Source: Gentiana macrophylla (lineage: Eukaryota > Streptophyta > Magnoliopsida > Gentianales > Gentianaceae). From it: a DNA stretch of 64,000 nucleotides. The notes under the pieces were generated by a model that did not search any database, was not told the origin of the DNA, and saw only the letters and a program-made list of their open reading frames with translations. A program made the translations under genes and the position numbers. The stretch covers positions 50,919,947 through 50,983,946 of the forward strand of contig CM047806.1 in NCBI GenBank assembly GCA_026214975.1, given 5' to 3'. Shown here piece by piece: positions 25,452-36,646 of this stretch (the stretch's first letter is position 1; the number at the start of each line of letters is the position of its first letter).

Positions 25452-26900
25452 CTAAACAATGCCTCACATAGCCAGGATAAAGATCATGCCAGCTCATATC
25501 CATTAGTAACATATTAAACAGCATTCATGTCATGAACCATTGTGTGTGTGCAATAACTCTCAAACCACAGTGACGCAGACATAATCACATTATATCAACA
25601 AGGATTTTAGGCAAAACATATATCACGCACCATTCCATAAGTTCCCCATTAATCATCATTTACCAATGCATCATTGTGTCGTGTGATAAATATTTTGTGA
25701 TAGTGCATTCAAGAAAAGAATGAAGTTATAGCGACCCACAATCTTTACTTATCAATGTGCACACTCGCTCCTCTTGCCTTCAGACTCAGGAAAACAACAT
25801 GAAACCTTACTTGGGCCGGGCGGACATGGGGACCGAATATTACTCTTAGGTCCTCATTTGTTTCTTTTTTTATGCGAGGGTCGTGCCCTTTTTGCTACGA
25901 GTTTGCTTCCATCACAACCTTTATTATATATATATATTTTTTATTTATTTTATTTCTTTTTGTCTTTTTTTTCTTTCTTTGGGCAGATTTCTCACTCTTT
26001 TTTCTCTCTCACCCGCAAACCCGTTTTGTCCCGGTTTACCTTGTTTGGCATTCAAGTTGCTACCATCCTCCTACAACAATTGGTTAAAGTATAACCACCG
26101 ACAAATATCGATTCTCAGTCTAAGATAACTCTTCATCTTATCCAAATACTTCTCACTTAGATTACGTGCTCAAAAACTGAATGCAATAGTAAAATAATAA
26201 TTAATATGTCACTACTTCATGCAACACAACACATGCTCATTCTTTCATACTAAATTGAATAATGCTTCATCTATACTACATACTAAAGAAGTGAGTTATA
26301 CGTGCTTAAAAAGGTGGTTCATAAACAGAATTTACGGTTAATACGTCACTACTTCAGAAGTGGGCATGACTTTCACCTATTCATTGTTGAGCAAAGATGT
26401 AATTAATAAGCTCAAATTTTCACTTAAAACGAATCAAAGACTATGCGGTGAAAAGTGCATCAAGGAGAATCAAGATAATCAAGCAACTTAGTGAAATATA
26501 ATGTTAAAAAGCTAAGGGACATTCCTACCCCCCCACATAATCGAAACATTGCCCCCAATGAGAAGATGAAATAGAAAACGGAAAGGAACTTAGCTTCGTT
26601 AAGAACGGAGCAAGGAAAGTAGATGGATCGCCAATAATCGCAACGGGATTCACATAAGAAGTCCTAAAAAATCTGTGCTAAATAATGCATACAATTCAAG
26701 AGAAGATAACTCGGGTGACAATATAACCGTATAATAAAAATGAGGCTGTAAATGAGAAATAATATAACTCCTAAACAATTAAGCCGACAAAATTATTATA
26801 TGATTAATAAAAGTCTGACAAATTACTACTAGAAAGGAAAATAAATAAAAGAAAAGAAAAATACTAAAATGGAAAGTAGCAACAAGAAATAAGAAATAAA
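25452..26900 (-). other. 3' untranslated region of element A
   Basis: About 1.45 kb between ORF2 and the 3' LTR. Segments near 25600-25800 and 26100-26300 match element B at 35290-35470 and 35790-35940 (for example TCCCCATTAATCA and GTGTCGTGTGAT). C-runs at 26526-26534 and 26552-26556 read on the minus strand as ATTGGGGGCAATGT and GTGGGGGGTAGG; these are candidate polypurine tracts although they are 1.1 kb from the LTR. Plus-strand ORFs here are hydrophobic read-through of T-rich DNA. Confidence 0.65.
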
Positions 26901-28016
26901 CTAGTCCTCTTCAACATATTCCTCCCAACCTTTAGGTAAATCACCCTGAGGTTTGTAACCAGGAGGTGGGCCAGAACTTGAGGCAGCGGCAGCAGAAGAA
27001 GATGCTCCGTGACGTGGGACAGTTCTTGGTGGTGGGGTGTAAGGAGGAATGCCTAAAAAGTCCATCATGTGATCAATTTTGCGGTGCAAACCCGAAATCT
27101 CTCTAGCATTCTCCTCTATCAGAGCTCTCTGAGATCGAGTTCCTCCAAGCACCGGAGTACGCTCCCGCTCAGCTCTCGGACCAGCCTGTCTAGGTGCTCG
27201 TGAAACCGACTGTGAGCTTATTTTAGGCTCAGGCTGTTCTGAATCGCCACTTACTAGGACCGGAACCTCATCCTCCATAGCGAACATATCATTCATCGGG
27301 CCATAAGGAAAAAGCTCTCGCTCAGACGCATCAATGTCTTGGATGCGACCATTCATAAGCATGCCGATATTAACCGGAGATTCTGCTCTAAGTAGAACAT
27401 CAACTCTCGCCCGCTTTCGTGTAGAGGCCGTATGCTTAGTCGGAAGAAGGCGGGAACATGCAAATCTATTCAGCATCTTTCTATCCCAAGATAGGTCATT
27501 CTCCAGGAAAATGGTTGGGGCTCCCATCGGATTTCTCTTCCATACCACCCCAAAGTAATAAGCGATCATCTACCTTCTCTCCAAATCATTAACATTCGAG
27601 GATGACGTATACTTCTCCGGGCCCGCTGGTGGATTGCGCACCCTATAATATTCTTTGATCCGCTCGATGGTGAAAGCAACTTTCACCCATCGGACCATAG
27701 CAAAGGTATCTTCAGGGTTGTGGCCCAAATAAGCATAAAATTCTCGCACCAACGTGGCATTGAACCGGCTTGGTGCCTCTACCATATCAAGAATATCATG
27801 ATACTTCATTATGCTAGGCAAGATAGTGCCACGATCCTTCAAGTCGATACCTCGTTCACGAGCAACAGGTCGGCCATTCCAATGACCAGCTCGGAATGAC
27901 TCGTAGATCTCCAACGAATTGAATTGCTTAACCCCATCTATCAAGGGGTTGGAATCGCCAGAGACAACCTGATGGCCGCTTGGGCGACGAATAGTTCTGC
28001 TATGTTTTAGGGCCAT
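26901..28016 (-). pseudogene. ORF2 of element A: putative plant transposon-domain protein with one amber stop
   Basis: The frame runs from Met at 28016 to 26901 (about 371 codons), interrupted by one TAG at 27570-27572 directly before an ATG, so two frames of 148 and 222 codons abut. The first half has LVREFYAYLGHNPEDTF, AMVRWVKVAFTIERI and KEYYRVRNPPAG, the layout of the family often called putative plant transposon protein (Transposase_32 type), found in plant retroelement polyproteins. The second half is basic (TRKRARVD), then Ser/Pro/Ala-rich, with an acidic end (WEEYVEED). Biochemical function is unknown. The amber stop may be decay or read-through. Confidence 0.6.
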
Positions 28017-28064
28017 GTATGCTGGTTACAGAGACTGCTGACTTCTAGAACAAGAAACAACCCT

Positions 28065-28095
28065 CGATTAATCGGCCGGTACTCCCGATTAATCG
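28065..28095. repeat. Palindrome pair 3, 21-bp spacing
   Basis: Two perfect CGATTAATCG decamers at 28065-28074 and 28086-28095, with gap GCCGGTACTCC. The pair lies 49 bp upstream of the ORF2 start in minus-strand sense. Confidence 0.9.
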
Positions 28096-28615
28096 GACCA
28101 AAAATTTTTAGATTCTTTTCTAAAATAGAGCTGCAGATGATGGAAAAAGATAGTAGCAACAACAACGTTACAGCAACACATCACAACAACAACAATGGGA
28201 GTTTGGGGTTTTATAGAGGTTTATGTGGTTGAGATGGAGAATAATGAGAAAATAACTTATTGTGGTGGTGGTGATGGTGGCCGAGATTTGTGAAGAATAA
28301 GAAGAAATGGAGAAATTTGTATTGAAGATGAAGAAGAATGGTGATGTGTGGGTGTTTAAATAGGAGAAATGGGATGAGATGGAAGGATTTAGTAGGTTAG
28401 TGGAGTAATGGTGGTGAGGGGATTGAGGGTTGAATTATTGAGGGGATTGAGGAGGTGGATTTAATGGCGGAGTGTGGGAAAGGATGTAATGATGGAGAAG
28501 AGGGAAAAAGGGTGACTGCTCTGATTCTGGGCTGACCGATGCAATGCGTATCCTTCACGTGTCATCGAAGGGTCTGATTTGAAATTTGACATGCAGAAAT
28601 CGGTAAAACCTTGCT

Positions 28616-28646
28616 CGATTAATTGGATGGATTGTCCGATTAATCG
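28616..28646. repeat. Palindrome pair 4, 21-bp spacing
   Basis: CGATTAATTG at 28616 and CGATTAATCG at 28637, with gap GATGGATTGTC. In the spacer between ORF1 and ORF2 of element A. Confidence 0.85.
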
Positions 28647-29135
28647 GGGCCAATTTATTTCCAGATTTTCTTATTTCCTGTTCATTACACCTCTCACTGA
28701 CTTCTTGCTCAATCCTGATTTCTCAATTACAAGTCTTTACTCTTTCTTGTGTTATTCCCGACTCATTCCTAACCTACTTCACTAGATGCAACGACGAGTA
28801 AAAAAAACCTTCCCAACATCCATCGGTTTTACACCTATTGGTGCGATTGGATGAAAAAAGCTCTTTATTTCATCCGGTTACTTTTATTGACTCTTTCTTT
28901 ATCTGACTAAGAGTTCAAGAAGTAGATATGAGTTTATAGTCGCCATCTCGACTTGGATCATCGCTCATTCAGAGATTTGCGGTTTAGCTTGCCAAACTCG
29001 CAATCTCGAGGTCTTGACCGTCGCGCACTTCCCTTCTCGTTCAATAAGTGATCCTCCTTGGCTTTTTAGGCCGAGAAAGAAACATTCTTTCTTATCATTT
29101 AGAAGTGCTGCCTCTCGGTTTTTTGTAGAAACTTT

Positions 29136-30140
29136 CTAAGCTCTCTTCCTGGCATGTGTTGCTCTTTTGGCCCATGCACTAGGTCTACCCCTGCTTCCAG
29201 ATTTAACCTTAATGTCTAAGGATTCCACATTGTCTAGTTTTAGCTCTACTTCATCACTACGCATAACTGGAGCGCTTACCTCCTTGAGCGTCTTGTTGTG
29301 GGCCTTTTTCTCTTGTTCTCTCAGTAGTACTTTCATAAACTCATGCTCACAAGTTTCTACAAGAACCTCTCGATGCTTGGGCTCCTCATCCTCTATCTCT
29401 ACAATTTTTACGTCTCCAGAGCTATAGGTCATCAGGCATCTCTTAGGCATATTGTCCAGGGGTTCTAGGATTTTTATGGTTACAACATCATTATTCGTCC
29501 TTAGAGTGATCTCCCCATTATCGAAATCCATGATAGCTCGGCTTGTTTCTAATAAAGGGCGTCCTATTAAAACTTGGTCACTGGGGTCTTCCGGTACATC
29601 TAGGATTAGAAAATTTGTAGGGAATGTGAATCCACATGCTTTGATTTTGCAATCCTTTAGCAATCCAGCTGGCATATCTCGGGTACGATTGACAAAAGTC
29701 AAGGACTGTGTTTGGTCCAAGGTTACCTGAATCTTTACCTTTTGACAGAGTGAATAAGGAAGGATATTGCAACTTGAACCAGAGTCACAGAGTCCTAATC
29801 CTACAGATACACTGATAATCGATATCAGGAGTCGAAACGTCCCTGTGTCTCCTAACTTTACTACCACCCCCGAGTCCGGGTAGTCCTCAGGCTCGGGAAA
29901 CATAGTGCCAAGGTCCTCTTCAGGGTCGTCGGAATCATAATCAGAAGATAGAGTATCAATAACCTCGATAGAAGACTTACCTCCTCTAAAGTCCTCGTAC
30001 TCCCACAGGTTCTCTTTTGCTTCTCGTTTGAGTGCCTCTATCTCCTCTTTCACTCGTTTCTTAGATGCCTCATACTGCTCTCTAACCTTCGAGCCTGGAT
30101 ACATAGAAATTGGGGTGATGTTCAACACTACACGAGGCAT
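29136..30140 (-). CDS. ORF1 of element A: retropepsin-like protease protein
   Basis: Open frame of 334 codons starting MPRVVLNITPISMYPGSK. Residues 20-50 are charged and helical (ASKKRVKEEIEALKREAKEN), probably a coiled coil. An acidic stretch (DSDDPEEDLG) precedes an aspartic protease fold: GLGLCDSGSSCNILP at about residues 114-128 has the DSGS active site, and VLIGRPLLETSRAIMDF supplies the second conserved segment. The C-terminus is basic (WAKRATHARKRA). It looks like a gag end plus protease cut off from RT. It is intact across its length, unlike most coding in this window. It starts about 410 bp inside the 5' LTR, downstream of the primer site and one palindrome pair. Confidence 0.75.
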   Translation of the reverse strand: MPRVVLNITPISMYPGSKVREQYEASKKRVKEEIEALKREAKENLWEYEDFRGGKSSIEVIDTLSSDYDSDDPEEDLGTMFPEPEDYPDSGVVVKLGDTGTFRLLISIISVSVGLGLCDSGSSCNILPYSLCQKVKIQVTLDQTQSLTFVNRTRDMPAGLLKDCKIKACGFTFPTNFLILDVPEDPSDQVLIGRPLLETSRAIMDFDNGEITLRTNNDVVTIKILEPLDNMPKRCLMTYSSGDVKIVEIEDEEPKHREVLVETCEHEFMKVLLREQEKKAHNKTLKEVSAPVMRSDEVELKLDNVESLDIKVKSGSRGRPSAWAKRATHARKRA

Positions 30141-30357
30141 GGTGCATGACTCGTCTCGCTTTTCCCAAATCGTGCGTTGAACGAATTTTCAAAGTGTCAT
30201 GTAATTCCCGCTAAAGAGGCATAACAAAAACAAACAAAATGGTTAGCAACTTCCGCCTCAGTTGGGTTCAGACCCAACTGTTGCGGACCTACTAACTAAA
30301 ATTAACAGGGATATACACAGAATCACAGAGACTGTTAGAACTTGATTTTCTAGACCT

Positions 30358-30388
30358 CGATTAATCAGGGGTAACTCGTGGTTAATCA
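30358..30388. repeat. Palindrome pair 5, 21-bp spacing
   Basis: CGATTAATCA at 30358 and TGGTTAATCA at 30379. In the leader between the 5' LTR and ORF1. The second copy is the most diverged of the set. Confidence 0.7.
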
Positions 30389-30527
30389 GGCTCAGAATTT
30401 CTTATTCTGTCTCAAAACAATTCAGGTATTTTGCAGGACGACTCAAGACTCAAAAAAAAAAAATAAAATAGTAAAATAAAAACTTCTTAATTAGGATTAA
30501 ATTAGTTTATTCTCGAAATTGGCCATT

Positions 30528-30550
30528 GTCCCCGGAAACGGCGCCGAAAA
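30528..30550 (-). other. Primer-binding-like site of element A
   Basis: On the minus strand, just inside the 5' LTR, the sequence CGGCGCCGTTTCCGGGGACA appears. It resembles the TGGCGCCGTTGCCGGGGA site of Athila/Tat gypsy elements. It fixes element orientation and supports the Athila-like assignment. Confidence 0.7.
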
Positions 30551-31176
30551 CTTGATGTTGCGCGTGATGTCGCATATACTTGCAAGAGTACTAGGTCAAA
30601 TCATAGTATAGCAACGGCGAATCAAGGTCGATCCCACAGAGACAATGCAACTCAAGTATAAGCGAATTTAACCTAATCGAGAAGACAAAGACGGTTATTG
30701 ACAAACAATAACATAGAAAGATACTGGTATTCCTCCCCGTCCCCACCTATCTACTAACTTGGTGTAGTTAATCCTTATGTTTACTTCCCCACATAATTTC
30801 CCTAAATCAATAAAACGTTTTAATTAAGTTTAGCTATGGGTGCAATCTCCTAACCCTATCTACTTCCATTGTAAGGACAACAGACAATCTATATGCAGCT
30901 AACCTCCTTCGTTAGTTGTATTAATTCATACGCAATAAGTTTTCGAGATGCCGGCTCAAGACCGAAAACCTCCTTAAGCAGTTATCGACTATGACTACCA
31001 CGTTCCTAGGGATCCATCAAGACTATGTCCTAATTAACACTTCACTAACAGTCCTTCATGTTAATTTACGATGTACGAAAATTAGATTGGCCAGAACTAA
31101 GTAATCGTTTTAATTAATCATGTCGATCAACGTAGCTGACACTGAATCTCCAGATTAGGGGGCGTAAAAGTTGCCT

Positions 31177-31207
31177 CAATTAATCGGTAAAGGCCTCCGA
31201 TTAATCA
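31177..31207. repeat. Palindrome pair 6, 21-bp spacing
   Basis: CAATTAATCG at 31177 and CGATTAATCA at 31198, each one change from the palindrome. In the 5' LTR, equivalent to pair 1. Confidence 0.85.
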
Positions 31208-31637
31208 GGGCGTCGGTTCCTATTCTGGAATTTACATTGCTTTGTTCTGATTAATTCAAGTAAATTATGGGGTTGTTAAACATTCTGATTAACTATAACA
31301 CGTAAATACAAGTAGATCTACCATAATAAAGACATAAATGAATGTTCAAACTTCATACCTTCGGTTATGTATGATCCAGCTTGATCTACTCAAGCTAGAG
31401 ATGACGTGGAAGGAGGGAATCCGGAAAATAAATCACCAATGAGCTAAAGAAAACTTTATTTCATGAACAAGAATGTATAATGAGAAATCTATCAATGTAT
31501 ATGAAAAGTTATGAAGGTATATGTTTACAATTGGATTCTGACACTTTATATAGGCTCAATGGCCGACTTAAGACTCAATAAAACCCTAACCGACCTAGTA
31601 GACGCGGCAGACTCTGGTTTCTTGTCCTCCAAGGGTT

Positions 31638-31668
31638 CGATTAATGGGGCCTAGACCTCGATTAATTA
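31638..31668. repeat. Palindrome pair 7, 21-bp spacing
   Basis: CGATTAATGG at 31638 and CGATTAATTA at 31659, with an 11-nt gap. In the 5' LTR, equivalent to pair 2. Confidence 0.8.
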
Positions 31669-31942
31669 GCCCAGTATTTCTTCCCTTTTTTGGCAGATCT
31701 CTTCTTGGACTTTCTACACTTGGACCAATGCCTCCCCTTTGGTCTAGATCCATTCCTAGCTGCTCCAGATTTCGGTAGATCTTGAAAAACGTACAAAACA
31801 AGGCAAAACAGTACCAAATCTACAGGATAATAACATAGATGTAGAATCGTAACCCTAGGAACACGCATTCAACATTTAACACATATTCCTCACATTAACG
31901 AGCCTATCTATCTCCTCTCGAGCACGATTCAAGGTAAATAAA

Positions 31943-33739
31943 GGTACATTTAATAGTCGGTTTTAGGACGTTATTAATAAAATCATTTACATATACAAGG
32001 ACATATAGGAAATGTTGTCTTGATTGTAGATAAACAGTGAGGTGTCAGATACATACTGCTTGAATCCCCAAGTGATCAGCTATGTCTTCAACTCATCAAA
32101 CCATTCCCTAGGGGCTTGCTTAAATCCATATAATTCTTTCTTTTGATGATATACATGATCAGGCTAGGTTTTGTCTACAAAGACTTCTGGTTGAGATATG
32201 ATGACAAACTCGTGTAATATCCTATCGAGGAATGCATTATTGATGTCCACTTGGTTCATACCTCAATTTAAAGCCACAACAATTGCAATAATGACTCTGG
32301 CATATTTGTCTATATGGCTGGAGGTCTCATAAAAGTCCACCCCATATTGTTGATGGAACCTTATTTCAACATATCTAGCTTTGTATTTCGGTAGTGAACC
32401 ATCATGTTAGAGTTAGAGTTTGAATATATACATATCTCCAACTAGATGTTGAGCCTGATATGGTGGTACAAGTTCCTTAGTTCGATTATCACATATGGAT
32501 TTATACTCTTATTGCATTGACTTATACCACGATGGATGTGTCATGGCATCACATGCACTAATTGGTTCACTCTGGTCCTCAATAGAGACTTGAGATGCTA
32601 GGTTTTAAATTTTCTTAGGCTTCAATATACCACTTCTTGATCTAGTGTGCATCTAGTGTCTGGGTTCCACATGAGGGGATGACACTAAAGTTTTTGTACT
32701 ATATTCTGATGATGTTGGACTGACACTAGCATTATTTGATGGATATCTTGCAATTTGATGTGAGGGAGAACTGACAATGCTCTGTTCAACATGACCGATA
32801 TTCTGTGTGCAAAGTTCAAAACTAACTGACTGTCCTCTTAGAGTGAAGATCAAAGAATTCTAAGAGCGTACTGATGTGAACTGTTCTTGTAGAGATGAAC
32901 TTGGGGTAAGGATAAGTTAAGGTGAGGAATCAATAAAGGAGGGACTGGTTGTAGAATTGGAACTATGAGGATAAAGAATTTTATAGGGGGATTCATGTCA
33001 TTAAAGGTGACATGTGTAGCTATGTAAATTCTCCCATTTGAGTCCAGACACTTATGACCCTTTTAGGTTAGGCTCCTACCAAGATGGACACGATTTTGAG
33101 TGTGGTACTAGAATTTGTGTTTGTGATATGGTCTTTGATAGAGATAGAATGAGCTCCAAAGGTTTTTGGCATAGGTTAGTTAGGTTTATTTGGGTACAGT
33201 ATTTCAAAGAAAGATTTGTTTATGAGGATATGAGTAGGTCGGATGTTTATTAGAGCGACAACATGGCTAAAACTATCCCACCAATACATTAAAGGTAATG
33301 ATACTTGAGCAAGAAGGGTGAGACCAGTCTTCACAATATGCCTATATTTGTGTTATGCTTTGGCATTTTGTTCATGTGTATGTAGGAAATGATGTCAAAA
33401 AAAATCCTTAATTGAGTTATGAGGGAATATAGAGTTTTGTATTCACCACCCTAGTCAGACTCGATGGTTTTGATTTTAGTGTTGAACTGATTCTCTACAA
33501 GAGTTCTGAATTGTTTGAAGACATTGAATGATTCCATTTTTAAGTGAGTAGAATCAGGTATACCTACTAAAGTCATCAATGAAGTGACACAGATTGGACA
33601 TGAGCTGGTTTTCATAGGTCTGTGTGCACAAGTTGAAGAACAAAGTAATATGTTTGTTAGAAAAGCCAATGACCTGGAAATCAACTTTCCATACTGGCAA
33701 GCATCACATAACATGTTACTTTCATTAACTTCAGCATTA
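31943..33739 (-). pseudogene. Copia element 1, integrase, linker and RT (block 2 of 3)
   Basis: In minus-strand order, 33451-33762 holds the end of the pre-integrase domain (NMLCDACQYGK) and integrase remnants. The linker has DSNGRIYIATHVTFND near 33000-33060. RT motifs NQVDINNAFLDRILHEF and KKELYGFKQAPREWFDEL lie at 32080-32260. Stops and indels are scattered. The frame is cut at 31943 by element A and at 33740 by element B, and continues at 42576. Copia order (integrase before RT) is clear. Confidence 0.75.
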
Positions 33740-33744
33740 CATGC

Positions 33745-35203
33745 TGATCGCGTGCAAAGCACTTACTAGCAATAGGACTAGGTCTATCGTAGTAGAGTAC
33801 TGGAAAATCAAGGTCGATCCCACAGAAACTCGTAAGAATGTCTAATTATCAAGATTGAGCTTGTCACGATAACGGTCTATGACCAACTATAATATAGACA
33901 GTAGTAAAATTGGTAACACTCAACTAGCACGATTATGCAAGTTCAACGAAACAAACTAGAGTTTCTAATGTATTAGTTCAATTATGAGTAATTAGTTATT
34001 CCCCCACACATGCAGCAATCCTCCCCATTGGTGAATTCATTCATTGTTCAGCTATGGGTACAACTCCTAACCTTATCTACTCCGACAATGGCAGTAGATA
34101 ATCTATACGCAAGCTACCTTCCTCAATTGGTCCGTAATAGCCCATACGCATAAAGAACTAGAGATGTCGATATTGAGCGCTAACTCATACCGCAAACCCG
34201 TCTAGACAGCTGTCGACATTGACCATCACGTTCCTAGAGTCCATTCTAGATAATGTCCTAATTAACACTTCACTAACAGTCCCTCATGTTAATTTACGAT
34301 AACATGCAAATAGTTGATCAGGCTAAAAACATGTAAATTAAATCTATCGATCAACGTAGCTGGCGCCGATTATCGTGAATTAGTAATTTACTAGGTATTC
34401 AGATCTAGCGATATAAACCGTCGCAGATCTGAAGAACGCAACTACTATTCCATGATTTCTTCATCAACGAATCAGATCTATAACACATGGGTAAAATAAA
34501 CTAACTACTACATAATTAAACTAAATAAGCAATTAAAACATACTAGTCGAATAGAACAACGATAGATCTATATCATGGAAAAGACAAAAAATCATACCCT
34601 CGAAGACGAGCATAGATCTCCTTTGGATCTCTCCCTAGGCGGCGACTCCGTCGTCTCTCCGACCAGAACTCATAAAATAAATAAAATAAAGAACAATGAA
34701 CTTTTTATTGCATAATGCTTGTAAATTGTATGGTACTATTGTTACATTTAGTTTTGAGGCGAAGCCTCTTATTTATAGCTATCTAAACCAACTTAGGAAC
34801 ATCTAGTTCAACCCCTCGTCCAAGAAAACACGTTTCGGAAGATTCTCGACCCTCGGTAAGTCGGCACCGCCTCCCGGGTTACCGGGGGTACTTTTGTCTT
34901 TTTTCTTCAACCGACTTAACTTGGATGCCTCTGGAATACCCTAGGTCCATTCTTTTCGTTCAGTCCACTCCAGATTCGTCCATCATGCTCAGCCCAATAT
35001 TTCGTATCCTGAAAATCATCAAATAATACACGAAATAACATTGAAACAGGGAAAATAAACGCTAAGTGCAGATTTCTCGACTCACGAACCCGACATATGA
35101 CATTCAACGTAAATGGTTCATATTTATAGGTCGAAAGAATTATTTTTAGCTCATAATGGATAGAATATTGATGCTATAGGATAGACTATTTGAACCGTCA
35201 TCA
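33745..35203 (-). repeat. 3' LTR of element B
   Basis: 1459 bp from TGATCGCGTGC to CGTCATCA in plus coordinates. It shares blocks with the LTR of element A (for example AATCAAGGTCGATCCCACAGA and the CTATCTACT region), so the two families are related. The last 270 bp recur at 42297-42570. Confidence 0.85.
34855..34885. repeat. Decamer pair in element B LTR, 21-bp spacing
   Basis: CGGTAAGTCG at 34855 and CGGGTTACCG at 34876 occupy the place in the element B LTR that corresponds to palindrome pair 2 of element A. The sequence differs but the 21-bp spacing is the same. Confidence 0.55.
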
Positions 35204-36600
35204 ACTACCCCTCACTAGCCTTCAGCGCGTCCGCGAGCAGAGTATCAAGGCGGAATGTACCTCCAAGAACAATTCCCATTAACTACCACATATTCAATAA
35301 AGATTTCCGGCAGAAACATACATTAAGCCACAATCCATAAGCTCCCCATTAATCACTACTTACCATGCATCAATGTGTCGTGTGATGAATCAGTTGGGAT
35401 AGTGCGTTCGTGAGAAGAATCAAGTTGTATTAACCACACAATCTTAACTTACTTGTGCATACACTCGCTCATCTTGCATTTAGACTTGGTTACACAACAT
35501 GGTACCTTAATCGGGTTGGGCAGACTCGGGGACTGAGCATCGCTCTTAAGTCCTCATTTGTTTCTTTTTATTCGAGGGTCGTGCCCTTTTTACACGAGTT
35601 CGCTTCCCTCACTGCCTTTATTGCATATATTTCTTTTTTTCTTTTTTTTCATCATTTTTTTTCCTGGCAGATTTCTTCACTTTTTTCTCTTTCTCTCACG
35701 AGTCCGTTTGTCTCGGTTACCTTTTGTAATCCAAGTTGCTTCCCTTGTCTTACAACAATTTGTTAAAGTATAGACAGACAAATAATGATTCCCGGTTAAA
35801 ACAACTCATCATCTAATCTTAAACGCTTCTCACTCAGATTATGTGCTCAAATATTGATTGCAATTATAGAATAATAATTAATAAGCTACTACTTCACGCA
35901 ACATATCATATGCTCATTCTTCCATACTAAATTGAATAAGCTATAGCTCACTTCAAATTGAACTTGGGCTCATTTTCTACTGATTCCTTACTCGAAAACG
36001 TACAATAAGCAAGCTAAAAACAGTGTTTAAAATTGTAAAAATATTCCCTTTTTCGATTATCCAGCTAAGACGCCTACCCCCCACTTATTATAGACATTGT
36101 CCCCAATGATTAATAATAATTAAAAGGAAAAGTACTTAGCTCTAGAAATGCTGGCTGTGTCAAATCGAATACCGGAGCAGAATCATTGGCTCCTAGGTCA
36201 TTCCTCTTCCGAGTTGTTACCTGCGGTTCAAAATTCTTCCAAAAACTGTGAGTAACATGCGAAGGGCAATAAGAAAATAAGGTGGCAGTAATTGTGCAAA
36301 CCAGAGGAATGCGCAAAATCAATTTAAGCCACTTTATTCTTTTATCAGCCTAAGCAAGACGCGAAAAATTTTATGAGGGTATCACATGAGAATCGTGAAG
36401 GAAAAACCACATATATTTCTAGCCATGTGACTGAAGATATATGTGATGAAAAAAGCCTTGTGATTGTCATGCTACTTTATTGACTCAAAATAAAATAAGC
36501 AAAAGCAATAAATAAAGGGTTTAGAAATAGTTCTGAGTTTATAGTCGCCAGCTCGATTGTACTAATAGGGCTCCTTCATTCATATTCTGGCTCTTCTAAC
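35204..36600 (-). other. 3' untranslated region of element B
   Basis: About 1.4 kb without credible coding. It is homologous in blocks to 25600-26560 of element A. C-runs at 36073-36082 and near 36100 read on the minus strand as GGGGGGTAGGCG and ATTGGGGACAATGT, the candidate polypurine region shared with element A. Confidence 0.65.
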
Positions 36601-36646
36601 GTAAAGACTTCCAATTCAGGGTTATATGTGTGCTCCTGGTAACGTT

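Larger units (their letters stand above)
24067..31937 (-). mobile_element. Athila-like non-autonomous gypsy element (element A)
   Basis: Two LTRs of equal length (1385 bp) at 24067-25451 and 30553-31937 are flanked by ATAAA at 24062-24066 and 31938-31942. A primer-binding-like site near 30530-30548 places the 5' LTR on the right, so the element is on the minus strand. The internal 5.1 kb has an ORF with a retropepsin motif (29136-30140), about 1.1 kb of non-coding spacer, an ORF with a plant-transposon domain (26901-28016) and a long 3' untranslated part. No RT, RNase H or integrase is present. The 3' part is homologous to that of element B, an RT-bearing relative 1.8 kb away. It sits in copia element 1 between RT and RNase H. 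Confidence 0.85.
30553..31937 (-). repeat. 5' LTR of element A
   Basis: 1385 bp, matching 24067-25451 end to end without net length change. It starts in plus coordinates TGATGTTGCGCG and ends AAGGTAA next to ATAAA. It carries palindrome pairs at 31177 and 31638. Confidence 0.9.

Noticed and set aside
25774..26094. Hydrophobic 106-codon plus-strand ORF, with a similar one at 35455-35766
   Set aside because: Both lie antisense in the shared 3' untranslated region of elements A and B. They read T-rich DNA as Phe/Leu/Ser, and the proteins do not align in frame even though the DNA is homologous.
29167..29730. Plus-strand ORFs of 86 and 92 codons
   Set aside because: They are antisense to the protease ORF of element A, which has recognised motifs.
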